DNA of 64,000 bases from Pedobacter metabolipauper (GTDB taxonomy: Bacteria; Bacteroidota; Bacteroidia; Sphingobacteriales; Sphingobacteriaceae): positions 1,410,366-1,474,365 of the forward strand of contig NZ_SNYC01000003.1 of assembly GCF_004362715.1 (NCBI RefSeq). Reading direction: 5' to 3'. Each line of letters begins with the position of its first letter. Position 1 is the first letter of the stretch. This document shows, piece by piece, positions 28,847 to 35,964 of this stretch. Position numbers and translations under genes: made by a program. Under the pieces are notes generated by a model. It was not told the origin of the DNA and did no database searches. It saw only the letters and a list, made by a program, of their open reading frames with translations.

Positions 28847-29227
28847 TTATTTTGATAAGAGTTCTCTTAATTCTTTTTCTTCATCTTCAGGTGATACCAC
28901 TTGATCTTCATCTTCTTTTTTGGAATCAGATTCACTGGAAGGGATTGTAGCGAGATCCATTAAGAAATTGATCCAACTCATTCCCCATAAAACTTCTTCC
29001 CTGCTGCATTTAAAATATTTTCGGTATGATCCGATTAGTGACCATGGGCTATCAACTCCCACATTCTTTTTAGGCTCGTCTGGCTTTAATCCTGTTCCTT
29101 TGCAGGTTTCACAGTGTTCTCCGGCTCCGGCACATTCAATACACTTTGGCCGCTTATCCAGACGATAGATTTCATAAAATTTGGTAGTCCGGCCATAGTC
29201 AACGAAGCATCCATTAGCTTCATAAAT
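28847..29227 (-). CDS. tail assembly chaperone, -1 frameshift extension (gpT-like)
   Basis: The reading frame is open from 29227 but has no good start codon in its overlap with the upstream gene. It is best made as a fusion: residues 1-140 of the upstream gene, a slip at 29176-29182, then 109 residues here (249 in all). The extension begins YEIYRLDKRPK and has two CxxCxGxG motifs, CIECAGAG and CETCKGTG, as in DnaJ zinc centres, followed by a helical, acidic C-terminus. GpG/gpGT pairs bind the tape measure protein and bring tail tube subunits. A GTG at 29062 would give only the last 71 residues and cut off the zinc motif. Confidence 0.8.
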   Translation of the reverse strand: MYEANGCFVDYGRTTKFYEIYRLDKRPKCIECAGAGEHCETCKGTGLKPDEPKKNVGVDSPWSLIGSYRKYFKCSREEVLWGMSWINFLMDLATIPSSESDSKKEDEDQVVSPEDEEKELRELLSK

Positions 29228-29595
29228 TCAGGATCCGGCATCCAGCGTAATTCTTCAATTAAAGCCTTTGACGGCTCAGCTTTTCTGTTTTCAATACAGA
29301 CAGCCACTACGTAAATAAAATGGTCGGTATGATCATCAACAGCCTTCCATGCTTTCATTGTATTGAGAATGCCGTTGTCCCAGCTATCTTTGGGAAGCCT
29401 AACTGCGATTGATGATACCCTTTTACGATTACCAACTAAAATTGGTGTAATCTCAAAAATCTTTGTTGATTTCATAAATCCTTTTTTAATCAGGTACTTA
29501 TGAAGCCAATTCTTTGGTCTTATTGTGATCTCAACTTGTTTGGTTTTTTCGGTGAGGGTATCGGCCGCTAATGACAAAGTATCTTGAATATTCAT
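29086..29595 (-). CDS. tail assembly chaperone (gpG-like)
   Basis: 169 residues, mixed alpha/beta (TLSLAADTLTEKTKQVEITI; MPDPEFMKLMDASLTMAGLP). It lies between the major tail tube gene and the tape measure gene, as gpG-type chaperones do. The ATG at 29595 is chosen because the ten residues before it overlap the terminator hairpin. The frame holds the slip site A-AAT-TTT about 30 codons before its stop and shares that end with the extension frame. Confidence 0.8.
   Translation of the reverse strand: MNIQDTLSLAADTLTEKTKQVEITIRPKNWLHKYLIKKGFMKSTKIFEITPILVGNRKRVSSIAVRLPKDSWDNGILNTMKAWKAVDDHTDHFIYVVAVCIENRKAEPSKALIEELRWMPDPEFMKLMDASLTMAGLPNFMKSIVWISGQSVLNVPEPENTVKPAKEQD
29176..29182 (-). promoter_or_regulatory. 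programmed -1 frameshift slippery heptamer
   Basis: On the minus strand the upstream frame reads CCA AAT TTT ATG; the heptamer A AAT TTT is of the X XXY YYZ type and allows both tRNAs to re-pair in the -1 frame (AAA TTT TAT). It lies in the 142-bp overlap of the two chaperone frames, just before the tape measure gene, where such sites are known to occur in siphophages. Confidence 0.75.
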
Positions 29596-29608
29596 TATAA
29601 AATAGTAA

Positions 29609-29633
29609 AGGGGCACCTGATACAAGTGCCCCT
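29609..29633 (-). terminator. hairpin after the tail tube gene
   Basis: AGGGGCACCT (29609-29618) pairs with AAGTGCCCCT (29624-29633) with one G-U pair. On the minus strand TTTACTATTTT follows. It lies 17 bp after the tail tube stop and before the chaperone gene. A partial terminator here would let the tail tube be made in excess. Confidence 0.7.
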
Positions 29634-29649
29634 GTTAAATTATTTAACC

Positions 29650-30159
29650 TTATACGAACACGATCTCCATCGCTGGTGTAGCAGCCTTGTCAGGAGCTAA
29701 CATCTTAAGCGTGAAGTCCAATTGACCAAGCTTAGCTTTATCAAATGCGATGGTCGGTACACCTGATAATTTCATTTTCACGAAATTAAATTTGATACCG
29801 GATCTTGATTCAGCCGTTACTGATTGATAAACATTCAGAACCGCGCCACCAATTGGAGCTTTCCAGGTAAGGGCTGGAGCTGTACCGATGATGGTACCAC
29901 CAAATAGCTTCTGCATTGTGGTTGCTGAAATATTGTACGTACTGGCTTTCAAGGTCCAGACAGGAGCTTTAGTTGTCAATTCGTCATAGATCGTATCTAA
30001 TTCTTCGATCTCAATTTCTTCAGTTGTTGCTTCGGTAGCTGTTAGGGTTGCAGAACCCTTAACAGTCGCGCCAAATACCTCCGTTAAGGTTAGGCCCATC
30101 CCGCCATCTAAGGCAGGATCACCCATTAGAAAGGACTTAAGCCCTAATACTTTTCCCAT
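29650..30159 (-). CDS. major tail tube protein
   Basis: 169 residues, beta-rich, small and Thr/Ala-rich (TEVFGATVKGSATLTATEAT; TLKASTYNISATTMQKLFGG; FVKMKLSGVPTIAFDKAKLG). The fold pattern and length suit a phage tail tube subunit. It stands before the chaperone pair and is followed by a hairpin, as expected for an abundant product. The call rests on pattern and gene order. Confidence 0.8.
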   Translation of the reverse strand: MGKVLGLKSFLMGDPALDGGMGLTLTEVFGATVKGSATLTATEATTEEIEIEELDTIYDELTTKAPVWTLKASTYNISATTMQKLFGGTIIGTAPALTWKAPIGGAVLNVYQSVTAESRSGIKFNFVKMKLSGVPTIAFDKAKLGQLDFTLKMLAPDKAATPAMEIVFV

Positions 30160-30165
30160 GATTAT

Positions 30166-30603
30166 TTAATTTGTTATGTAAAATTCAATTCTAAAATTTA
30201 TGTAATGCTGATTGTTGCTATCCTCGAATACGTTATCCTGTTGTACATTAAAGCAACATGTTCCAGCTTCATTCCATATCTCTTCACCAGTACCTAAAGC
30301 GGTATTTGTGAGATTATTCAAGTAAAGGATCCTTCCGGTATCCGGTTGCGATTTGTCGCCAAATGAAGGATGGCCAAAAGGGTATTTAAGATTTGGGACA
30401 TAGACATTCACATTAAAAACACCTTCCTGAACCTCTTCCCTATCCAGTCCCAATCCATTAATTACAACATCTTCACGATCAGAATTAGCAGGACGTTGGA
30501 TCTTACATAGCTTACCATTTGGCTTTTTCACATCTGAAAAAAGTTCAGAATGCGTGATATGCTGATATAACATATTCATAACCGAAATCATTGTAAATCC
30601 CAT
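30166..30603 (-). CDS. tail terminator / neck protein candidate
   Basis: 145 residues, no firm motif. It sits between the gp10-like connector and the tail tube gene, where siphophages encode the tail terminator. The sequence has strands such as EGVFNVNVYVPNLKYPFG and ends in a run of aromatic strand residues (HYINFRIEFYIT), consistent with a ring-forming alpha/beta protein. Role inferred from place. Confidence 0.5.
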   Translation of the reverse strand: MGFTMISVMNMLYQHITHSELFSDVKKPNGKLCKIQRPANSDREDVVINGLGLDREEVQEGVFNVNVYVPNLKYPFGHPSFGDKSQPDTGRILYLNNLTNTALGTGEEIWNEAGTCCFNVQQDNVFEDSNNQHYINFRIEFYITN

Positions 30604-30608
30604 CCGCT

Positions 30609-31037
30609 TTATAGCCCTTTCTTAAAATCTTTAATCGCCGCCTGAACCATTGCTTTTGCTTTGATGGAACTGCCTGTCAATACATCTTTACCTTTGCTCT
30701 CAACAGCTGCAGCGTAATTCATCCCTGCCACAACTATTAGCACATATCCAGACAGATGCTTTGATTTCAGTTCCTCAACGAGCTTTCTGCTTAAATCCGG
30801 AATGTTACCTGGTGAACGCTTTATGCCATCTTTAAAAACTACGTAGCAAATAGAGGATCTTAAATTACCTGTCTGATCATTAAACCCGCCTTCTGCTGCT
30901 GTTTTGCTTCTGGCATTGATAACGAACGTTTCGCCAATAAAAATAAACCGGCTAACAATAGCAGAATCAATCCTTTTGAGCTTAAGGGAGAACATCCGTT
31001 TAACATCTTCCCTGCTGTATGCTGGTTTTAAACCCAC
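30609..31037 (-). CDS. HK97 gp10-like head-tail connector
   Basis: 142 residues with the pattern of HK97-gp10 family proteins: an N-terminal helix, INARSKTAAEGGFNDQTGNLRSSICY in the middle and VVAGMNYAAAVESKGKDVLTGS near the end, then a terminal helix. These proteins form part of the neck between head and tail. It overlaps the head closure gene by 10 bp. Confidence 0.7.
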   Translation of the reverse strand: MGLKPAYSREDVKRMFSLKLKRIDSAIVSRFIFIGETFVINARSKTAAEGGFNDQTGNLRSSICYVVFKDGIKRSPGNIPDLSRKLVEELKSKHLSGYVLIVVAGMNYAAAVESKGKDVLTGSSIKAKAMVQAAIKDFKKGL

Positions 31038-31363
31038 GCCCTTGCGTTAAGCTGGTCCCTACTGAAATTCAAAACCGTGCCTTTTGCAAATTCAACCCCT
31101 TTATTCAAGCCAACAACATCTATTCTTTTTGGAATATCAATCTGGTTAAGAGGCATGTAAATCATCCAACTGTAGATCACATTTTCACCATCGTTTGATG
31201 GGATTGTGCTACCTTTCGAATTCGTTTCGAATCTGCATTTAATTTCAAATACTCCAGCAGTGCCAACTGGTATTACCGTATCGCCATTCGAATCTTCATA
31301 AGGTACAGCATCCGTTACAATGGTGAATCTTAAAATATGAGGATATTGAACAATCATTACCAT
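31028..31363 (-). CDS. head closure / head-tail adaptor protein
   Basis: 111 residues, beta-rich (FEIKCRFETNSKGSTIPSNDGE; YSWMIYMPLNQIDIPKRIDVV), like the small barrel proteins that close the head after packaging. It overlaps the gene on each side (by 7 and 10 bp) within the connector set. Family membership is inferred from size, pattern and order. Confidence 0.6.
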   Translation of the reverse strand: MVMIVQYPHILRFTIVTDAVPYEDSNGDTVIPVGTAGVFEIKCRFETNSKGSTIPSNDGENVIYSWMIYMPLNQIDIPKRIDVVGLNKGVEFAKGTVLNFSRDQLNARAWV

Positions 31364-31680
31364 TTACCCTTTACAGCAGAAATCTTTGGTTTTCCTGGAT
31401 CTATATCCGTCTCATTCCACTTGTTCAAGAACATTGACCGCACTTTTAGAAGTGCATTCTTATCAGACAACGACAGAGAATAACCACCTTCAGATACATT
31501 ACCACTGGTACAAACAACTAATATCAGACCCGCAGCGCAAAGCTCAACGTCCTTGGTATGCGACTTGGAATAAACCTGATCGCCATCAAGAGAAGCCTCA
31601 ATTAAAGCCGCTTCAAGACTTTCATCTGGAAGCGGATAATTGATTTTGCCCTGTAAGGCTGACTTTATTGTTAGTGCCAT
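31357..31680 (-). CDS. head-tail connector (DUF6706-like)
   Basis: 107 residues starting MALTIKSALQGKINYPLPDE, a start seen in Bacteroidota phage connector proteins (DUF6706-like by memory). It continues with a helical segment (LEAALIEASLDGDQVYSKS) and a short C-terminal basic tail. It lies directly after the capsid gene, where the first connector ring protein is expected. Confidence 0.6.
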   Translation of the reverse strand: MALTIKSALQGKINYPLPDESLEAALIEASLDGDQVYSKSHTKDVELCAAGLILVVCTSGNVSEGGYSLSLSDKNALLKVRSMFLNKWNETDIDPGKPKISAVKGKW

Positions 31681-31685
31681 AATGA

Positions 31686-32771
31686 TTAAGCGGCTCCTAC
31701 TCTTAGGTGATAAATACTCTCAACTGCCTCTAAACCTGGTAAAGCGATAACCTCACCAGAAGTGAACTCACCCCATGGTGAACGTTCATGCCATTTAGCG
31801 ATCAGGATCCTTTCAACAGTCGTGTATTCCACGTTGTCATTTGGCTCCATTTCCTCAATAGCAAATGCATTGTGGATGATCCCTAATTTACCTGCTGGGA
31901 TGAAAACAAGTGTTGTGTCACTGAATGGTTTCAGTAACTTCTGTTTGCCATCTTCTTCAGTACGTGAAATAGCATCAACAATTTCAAAAGGAGGAAGATC
32001 GTTATCCACCATGTACATGTTCATGTTAGCCATGGTGAAAACTGCACGTGCATTGGAGCCCGGATTGAAATAACCTTTCATCTCATCCAAGAACTCTTTA
32101 TTTACTTTGATCCTGTTCCAAAGAACACGAGATACCATGATAGAAGAGATCTCATCGCCATTTGCTTTAGCCAGCTCAACAACCTCCTTGATATAGGTTA
32201 TTATTTTCGAGTTAACATCCGACAGTGGTAATGCTGAAGTGATGATGTTGTCAGCTAAGAATCCAACCGGAACCAATCCGGTAACGATACCGTCAGGGTT
32301 ATTGTCAGCTGTGATCTCTAAACCACCAGTAGATAACATTTGCAAGAACATGTAATTGATCCTGAACTTTACAGCATCAGAAACGTATTTCATATCATCC
32401 AAAATGTATTTGGTGATCGCTTTAGCTTTTTCAGCATCGCTCATCGTCTTAATGCTTTGAAGCATTTTGTAATTACGATACTGCTTTTGCGTTAAACCGC
32501 GTTTTACTTTAATTGAAGGAACTTCACCTTCAACTTTGTAAGCAGCTGAACGGGACCTTAACGGGTGATTAGCGTCGATATCGACAACCGATGCCATAGA
32601 AGCCAGTCTCTCTTTACCGATTACTGTTGAGAAGTCTAGTCCAACTGTTGGAGTAGCCCAGTCTAAGAATCTGGTGTATAGCGGCTGAACTTTGGCCTTT
32701 TCTAGTGCCACAGCAACCACACTCATGTTTTCAGTGTAATTGCCAAAGATGGACTTTAATTGATCTGCCAT
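31686..32771 (-). CDS. major capsid protein
   Basis: 361 residues. The beginning DFSTVIGKERLASMASVVDIDANHPLRS and VEGEVPSIKVKRGLTQKQYRNY is followed by a long spine-type helix (DAEKAKAITKYILDDMKYVSDAVKFR) and the end KWHERSPWGEFTSGEVIALPGLEAVESIYHL. This is the capsid-E type HK97 fold pattern. It follows the scaffold and head fibre genes, and the connector genes come next. Confidence 0.85.
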   Translation of the reverse strand: MADQLKSIFGNYTENMSVVAVALEKAKVQPLYTRFLDWATPTVGLDFSTVIGKERLASMASVVDIDANHPLRSRSAAYKVEGEVPSIKVKRGLTQKQYRNYKMLQSIKTMSDAEKAKAITKYILDDMKYVSDAVKFRINYMFLQMLSTGGLEITADNNPDGIVTGLVPVGFLADNIITSALPLSDVNSKIITYIKEVVELAKANGDEISSIMVSRVLWNRIKVNKEFLDEMKGYFNPGSNARAVFTMANMNMYMVDNDLPPFEIVDAISRTEEDGKQKLLKPFSDTTLVFIPAGKLGIIHNAFAIEEMEPNDNVEYTTVERILIAKWHERSPWGEFTSGEVIALPGLEAVESIYHLRVGAA

Positions 32772-32778
32772 TTGTTAA

Positions 32779-33372
32779 TTATTTGCTTTGTGAAAAAATG
32801 ATGAGCGGCAATAATGCTTGCACATCAGCCGGAACACCTGGAATTCTGCGAGCGTAAACAGTCGCACGTAATGCTAATGTGAGGGTGCTATTTGCTTCAA
32901 CCAAAGTAGACTCCAATGAAGTTCCTTTAGGTACCCCAGCTAAGGATGAGTTAGTTGTACCTGTGGTAGCTGACTGATAAACAACAGAACCGATAGGTAA
33001 TTCAGCGGTGTTCAATGTCGTACCCACTGTAATCGTGTCGTAAAGTGCACTGGTAGTTTTGTCGATAGCAGTTACAGCATAAGCCTTTCCTTTAAGTACT
33101 AAACCGATGTTGTCGCCAATAGCAATTTGATGCCCTTTTGCAACCTGATAAGCTACAGCGTTTGCTGCTGCTATTGCAACCAGAGTAGCACTCTTAACCG
33201 GTTTGGCTAACCTTGTGATATCATCTGGAATGTACACAGTTCCGGCTGGAAGTACGGATCCGGCAATTAAGCCGGTTGTATCCAATGTATATCCAGACTG
33301 AGATACCTCATGAACTTGTTGATAAACAGGAATGTCACCTTCGACCTCTGTCTTTTTAAATTTTAAACCCAT
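32779..33372 (-). CDS. head fibre / decoration protein
   Basis: 197 residues, rich in Ala, Thr and Val with repeated short strands (TTGLIAGSVLPAGTVYIPDD; TLNTAELPIGSVVYQSATTG). The pattern resembles head fibre proteins that decorate capsids of Bacteroidota and Bacillus phages. It lies 7 bp upstream of the capsid gene. The call is moderate, from composition and position. Confidence 0.65.
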   Translation of the reverse strand: MGLKFKKTEVEGDIPVYQQVHEVSQSGYTLDTTGLIAGSVLPAGTVYIPDDITRLAKPVKSATLVAIAAANAVAYQVAKGHQIAIGDNIGLVLKGKAYAVTAIDKTTSALYDTITVGTTLNTAELPIGSVVYQSATTGTTNSSLAGVPKGTSLESTLVEANSTLTLALRATVYARRIPGVPADVQALLPLIIFSQSK

Positions 33373-33382
33373 TTTAAGTTTG

Positions 33383-34024
33383 TTAAACTGTTTCTACTAA
33401 ACCTTTAACAGCATCTTCCATACTGGCTTTGATAGCTGCTTTTGCAGCTGGTGTACCAGAAGGGGTTTCGTCACCAAGAATGACTTTACCATCTTTCACT
33501 TCACCATTCACTGCTATTTGCTTTAATTCAGTCCATTCAGTCTCCAAGGCAGTAAGAGCAGCTTGCTGATCATAACCCTCACCAATCACGTATTTAGCAG
33601 CTAAACCTTCCGGAATACCTTTAAGCTTTGCAGCTGCTTTTAAATCGTTAATTGTTGATTTACCTTGTTCACCAGCCAACTGGGTTTTTAGAGATTCAAC
33701 TGTTGTCAGTAAACCTTTGGCCCAGGCCGGTACCTCATCCTGATTGTTCTGTTGACTTCCCTTTGCCAGTTCTTCGAGACGCAACTTTTCAGCAGCTTCC
33801 GCATCGTCCTTAACTTTTTTTGCATCTGCCAAACGTTGGCGATCATCATTTTTAGCTATGTCCGAGAATGACATGAAATCATTGTACTCTTTAAGTTTTC
33901 CAGAAATTTGATCTTCTGTTGTAACCTGGGTGGCTACAAATGCAGCGATCTTGTCTTTAGTAGTCTTAGATAGGTTCACACCTGGGAAATCAATCGCCAG
34001 TTGCGCCAATACTTTGTCCTTCAT
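33383..34024 (-). CDS. capsid scaffold protein
   Basis: 213 residues, highly charged and helical with coiled-coil potential (NDDRQRLADAKKVKDDAEAA; WAKGLLTTVESLKTQLAGEQ) and a basic-to-hydrophobic C-terminus (AKAAIKASMEDAVKGLVET). A charged helical protein right upstream of the capsid genes is typical of scaffolds. No protease gene was seen, so it may leave the head intact. Confidence 0.75.
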   Translation of the reverse strand: MKDKVLAQLAIDFPGVNLSKTTKDKIAAFVATQVTTEDQISGKLKEYNDFMSFSDIAKNDDRQRLADAKKVKDDAEAAEKLRLEELAKGSQQNNQDEVPAWAKGLLTTVESLKTQLAGEQGKSTINDLKAAAKLKGIPEGLAAKYVIGEGYDQQAALTALETEWTELKQIAVNGEVKDGKVILGDETPSGTPAAKAAIKASMEDAVKGLVETV

Positions 34025-34125
34025 ACGTTTTTGTTAAGCTTTTTGAGATTAAGCCTAAAATTACAGAGGATATGAACGCCCCGATTTTTTAATACTTTAT
34101 GAAGATGAACTGATAAGATTTTAGT

Positions 34126-34515
34126 ATGTTTATAGAAAAAAACGCTATGACATTACAGGAAAAATTCGAAGAAATAATAAAAATCGACCAACAAATTTCA
34201 ACTCTGGAATATGAAATCGATCAACTTTCTCAAAAGAAATACAACTTAAAAGGTCAGATAGTGGATGTTAAACACGCTCAAATTATCCTAGATGAGAAAA
34301 ATTCAATAATCAGCACTAAAAATGAAATAGAGGAACTTGCTGCAAAGAGGGACGAATTGAGCAATTATATTATAGATGAGCTTAATTTAATAGAAATTGA
34401 AAAAGTAAGTATACGAGTTGAAGATAGCTATTGGACTGTTTGTAAAACTACCGAAGCTGTTAATAACGGATTGTATGATGTTAATGAAGCTACGTTAACG
34501 TATTTTATAAGTTAA
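34126..34515 (+). CDS. coiled-coil protein on the opposite strand (moron candidate)
   Basis: 129 residues (or 122 from the ATG at 34147). The first 95 form a coiled coil (FEEIIKIDQQISTLEYEIDQ; KNEIEELAAKRDELSNYIID), and the end is a small globular part (EVSIRVEDSYWTVCKT-like). It is the only rightward gene inside the leftward head module and its 3' end overlaps the head morphogenesis gene by 11 bp. Base composition is more AT-rich than its neighbours. These are marks of a moron, a gene with its own promoter that often serves the lysogen. Function unknown. Confidence 0.75.
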   Translation: MFIEKNAMTLQEKFEEIIKIDQQISTLEYEIDQLSQKKYNLKGQIVDVKHAQIILDEKNSIISTKNEIEELAAKRDELSNYIIDELNLIEIEKVSIRVEDSYWTVCKTTEAVNNGLYDVNEATLTYFIS

Positions 34516-35557
34516 TTCCGTTTTCAGTTACCCAGTCTGGCTTTCTCTTCCAATTATCCATAAATCCTTTGTTTTCTTCAACATAAGTATTTAGGTTTTT
34601 TGGCATGTCATTAACCTGTCCAGTAAATACAAATTCGCTGTCAGTACCGTTTAAGATGGCCCTTTCGTATTCTCTGTATTCCTTCATAGAAGGCAGCTTA
34701 GGTGTGCAATTGCAAATACACTGATTGTGCCATTTACGCCATACAAATGTTTTCGGGTATATTCCTTTCAAGGCATCGCAGATATCGGTCACCGGGTGCA
34801 TGGCTGATAAATTAACAACATATCCCAGTACAAATGCAAGGCTCTGATATTTTACCATGTCCGCTTGCCTGTAGCTATCGTTTATTGTATCCCTGGTCAA
34901 TCGCATTGCATTTTTATAGCTGGATCTGTAAACACCCTTGCCAGGCTTATATTCTTGAGCTGCTTTAGATAACCTTAGAACCGTATCACCTTTTGAATTT
35001 ATATATTTTACTCTTCTAAAAAGCTTATCCGGATTCTCTAAGTACTGAACATGATCACGGGCCATTGCCGCAGCAGACTTACCTTCACTTAATCCAGCGT
35101 ACAGGTTATTTTCAATTTCATTTTTAAATTGGTTGGTGTATTTCCATACCCGATCAGATATACCTAATCCGTTTATTTTCCTATTGATGAACTCTTCAAG
35201 TGCGGCAGATTGTGGATCTAAAAGGATCTTGTTAACGGAATCCGATATATTTTCCTTACCGTAATTCTTATGGACTATTTCAAAGTTTTTTTCAATTGAA
35301 AGTTCCCATTCCGCTTTAATCCCATTAAAAAGGGTTATATCAAAATCCTTTGAAAACTTCAATAATGCTCGATCTATTTCAGAAGATAGAGCTGGATAAT
35401 TCTCAAGTTTGAACTCTTTACCATTAAACTGCAAGCCCTGAGCCTTTTTGTAAATCTTCTCTATAACAGACAGATAATGTTTCTTAATCTGCTTTTGGTT
35501 CGCTTTTATATTCGCTAAGTGTTTAGCCTCGAATTTTTTGTTTACTTCATCTGGCAT
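34505..35557 (-). CDS. minor head / head morphogenesis protein (Mu gpF, SPP1 gp7-like)
   Basis: 350 residues: a long helical N-terminal part, a middle region AAMARDHVQYLENPDKLFRRV, and a C-terminal motif RDTINDSYRQADMVKYQSLA ... HPVTDICDALKG ... WRKWHNQCICNCTPKLP with paired Cys and His. That C-terminal set is typical of the phage head morphogenesis family. It acts with the portal at the start of head assembly. It lies between the portal and scaffold genes. Confidence 0.85.
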   Translation of the reverse strand: MPDEVNKKFEAKHLANIKANQKQIKKHYLSVIEKIYKKAQGLQFNGKEFKLENYPALSSEIDRALLKFSKDFDITLFNGIKAEWELSIEKNFEIVHKNYGKENISDSVNKILLDPQSAALEEFINRKINGLGISDRVWKYTNQFKNEIENNLYAGLSEGKSAAAMARDHVQYLENPDKLFRRVKYINSKGDTVLRLSKAAQEYKPGKGVYRSSYKNAMRLTRDTINDSYRQADMVKYQSLAFVLGYVVNLSAMHPVTDICDALKGIYPKTFVWRKWHNQCICNCTPKLPSMKEYREYERAILNGTDSEFVFTGQVNDMPKNLNTYVEENKGFMDNWKRKPDWVTENGINL

Positions 35558-35559
35558 AG

Positions 35560-35766
35560 CTATATCCCCAAAATTAAATTATCATCTTTAGTGTCGCTCA
35601 TTTCAATCTCAAAGTGATATGAACTATCAGCACCTGCAGCTAATTCATAATACGCAACTCCACCTGGACGAATGCTAAATGAAATTACCATTCTGGGTTT
35701 CTGATCAGGATCAGTTTTGAGATAAACAATATCACCATGGGTATACTTCGTATAATTGATATGCAT
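35560..35766 (-). CDS. small beta-barrel protein (DUF2158/YodC-like)
   Basis: 68 residues. The core YTHGDIVYLKTDPDQKPRMV followed by ISFSIRPGGVAYYELA resembles small SH3-like proteins of the YodC/DUF2158 type. It ends 2 bp before the head morphogenesis gene and starts 10 bp after the terminator of the tRNA-Met. Role unknown. Confidence 0.65.
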   Translation of the reverse strand: MHINYTKYTHGDIVYLKTDPDQKPRMVISFSIRPGGVAYYELAAGADSSYHFEIEMSDTKDDNLILGI

Positions 35767-35775
35767 AACAATTAA

Positions 35776-35808
35776 ATTAAAAAGCCGGGGAGAACCACCA
35801 CCCCGGCT
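35776..35808 (-). terminator. intrinsic terminator of phage tRNA-Met
   Basis: AGCCGGGG (35783-35790) pairs with CCCCGGCT (35801-35808) around a 10-base loop, followed on the minus strand by TTTTTTAATTTAATT. It lies 37 bp after the tRNA, so the tRNA has its own transcript. Confidence 0.9.
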
Positions 35809-35844
35809 AAACCTAAACCAAACAAACTCTCTAGCAAGAATTAG

Positions 35845-35916
35845 TAGCGGGAACCAGGCTCGAACTGATGACCTTCGGATTATGAGCCCGACGAGCTACC
35901 ACTGCTCCACCCCGCA
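35845..35916 (-). tRNA. phage tRNA-Met(CAU), initiator-like
   Basis: A 72-nt cloverleaf on the minus strand: acceptor 2-7 GCGGGG with TCCCGC, D arm GGAGCAGTGGTAGCTC, anticodon arm TCGGG-CTCATAA-TCCGA (anticodon CAU) and T arm ATCAGTTCGAGCCTGGT. It has a U1-U72 mismatch and an A11-U24 pair, and two of the three G-C pairs at 29-31/39-41, with G31-U39 as a wobble. These are bacterial initiator traits. CCA is not encoded (A73 is followed by CTA). Confidence 0.93.
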
Positions 35917-35924
35917 TTATGTTT

Positions 35925-35964
35925 CAAATATACAATAAATGCTTAATATGTCAAATTAACATTT
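35925..35964 (-). promoter_or_regulatory. tRNA-Met promoter with 26-bp phage element, copy A
   Basis: Element at 35939-35964: ATGC at 1-4, AA at 7-8, ATGTCAAA at 10-17, TTAACAT at 18-24. On the minus strand its TTTG (35955-35952) is the -33 box, and TATATTTG (35932-35925) lies exactly 19 bp on, 8 bp before the tRNA. This copy shows best that the element overlaps a promoter. Confidence 0.8.

Noticed and set aside
29086..29625. Longer start at 29625 for the first tail chaperone
   Set aside because: It would place ten extra hydrophobic residues across the terminator hairpin; the ATG at 29595 gives a normal start.
35756..35938. Rightward 60-codon frame across the tRNA-Met
   Set aside because: It is the antisense of the tRNA and its terminator and has no promoter or coupling.
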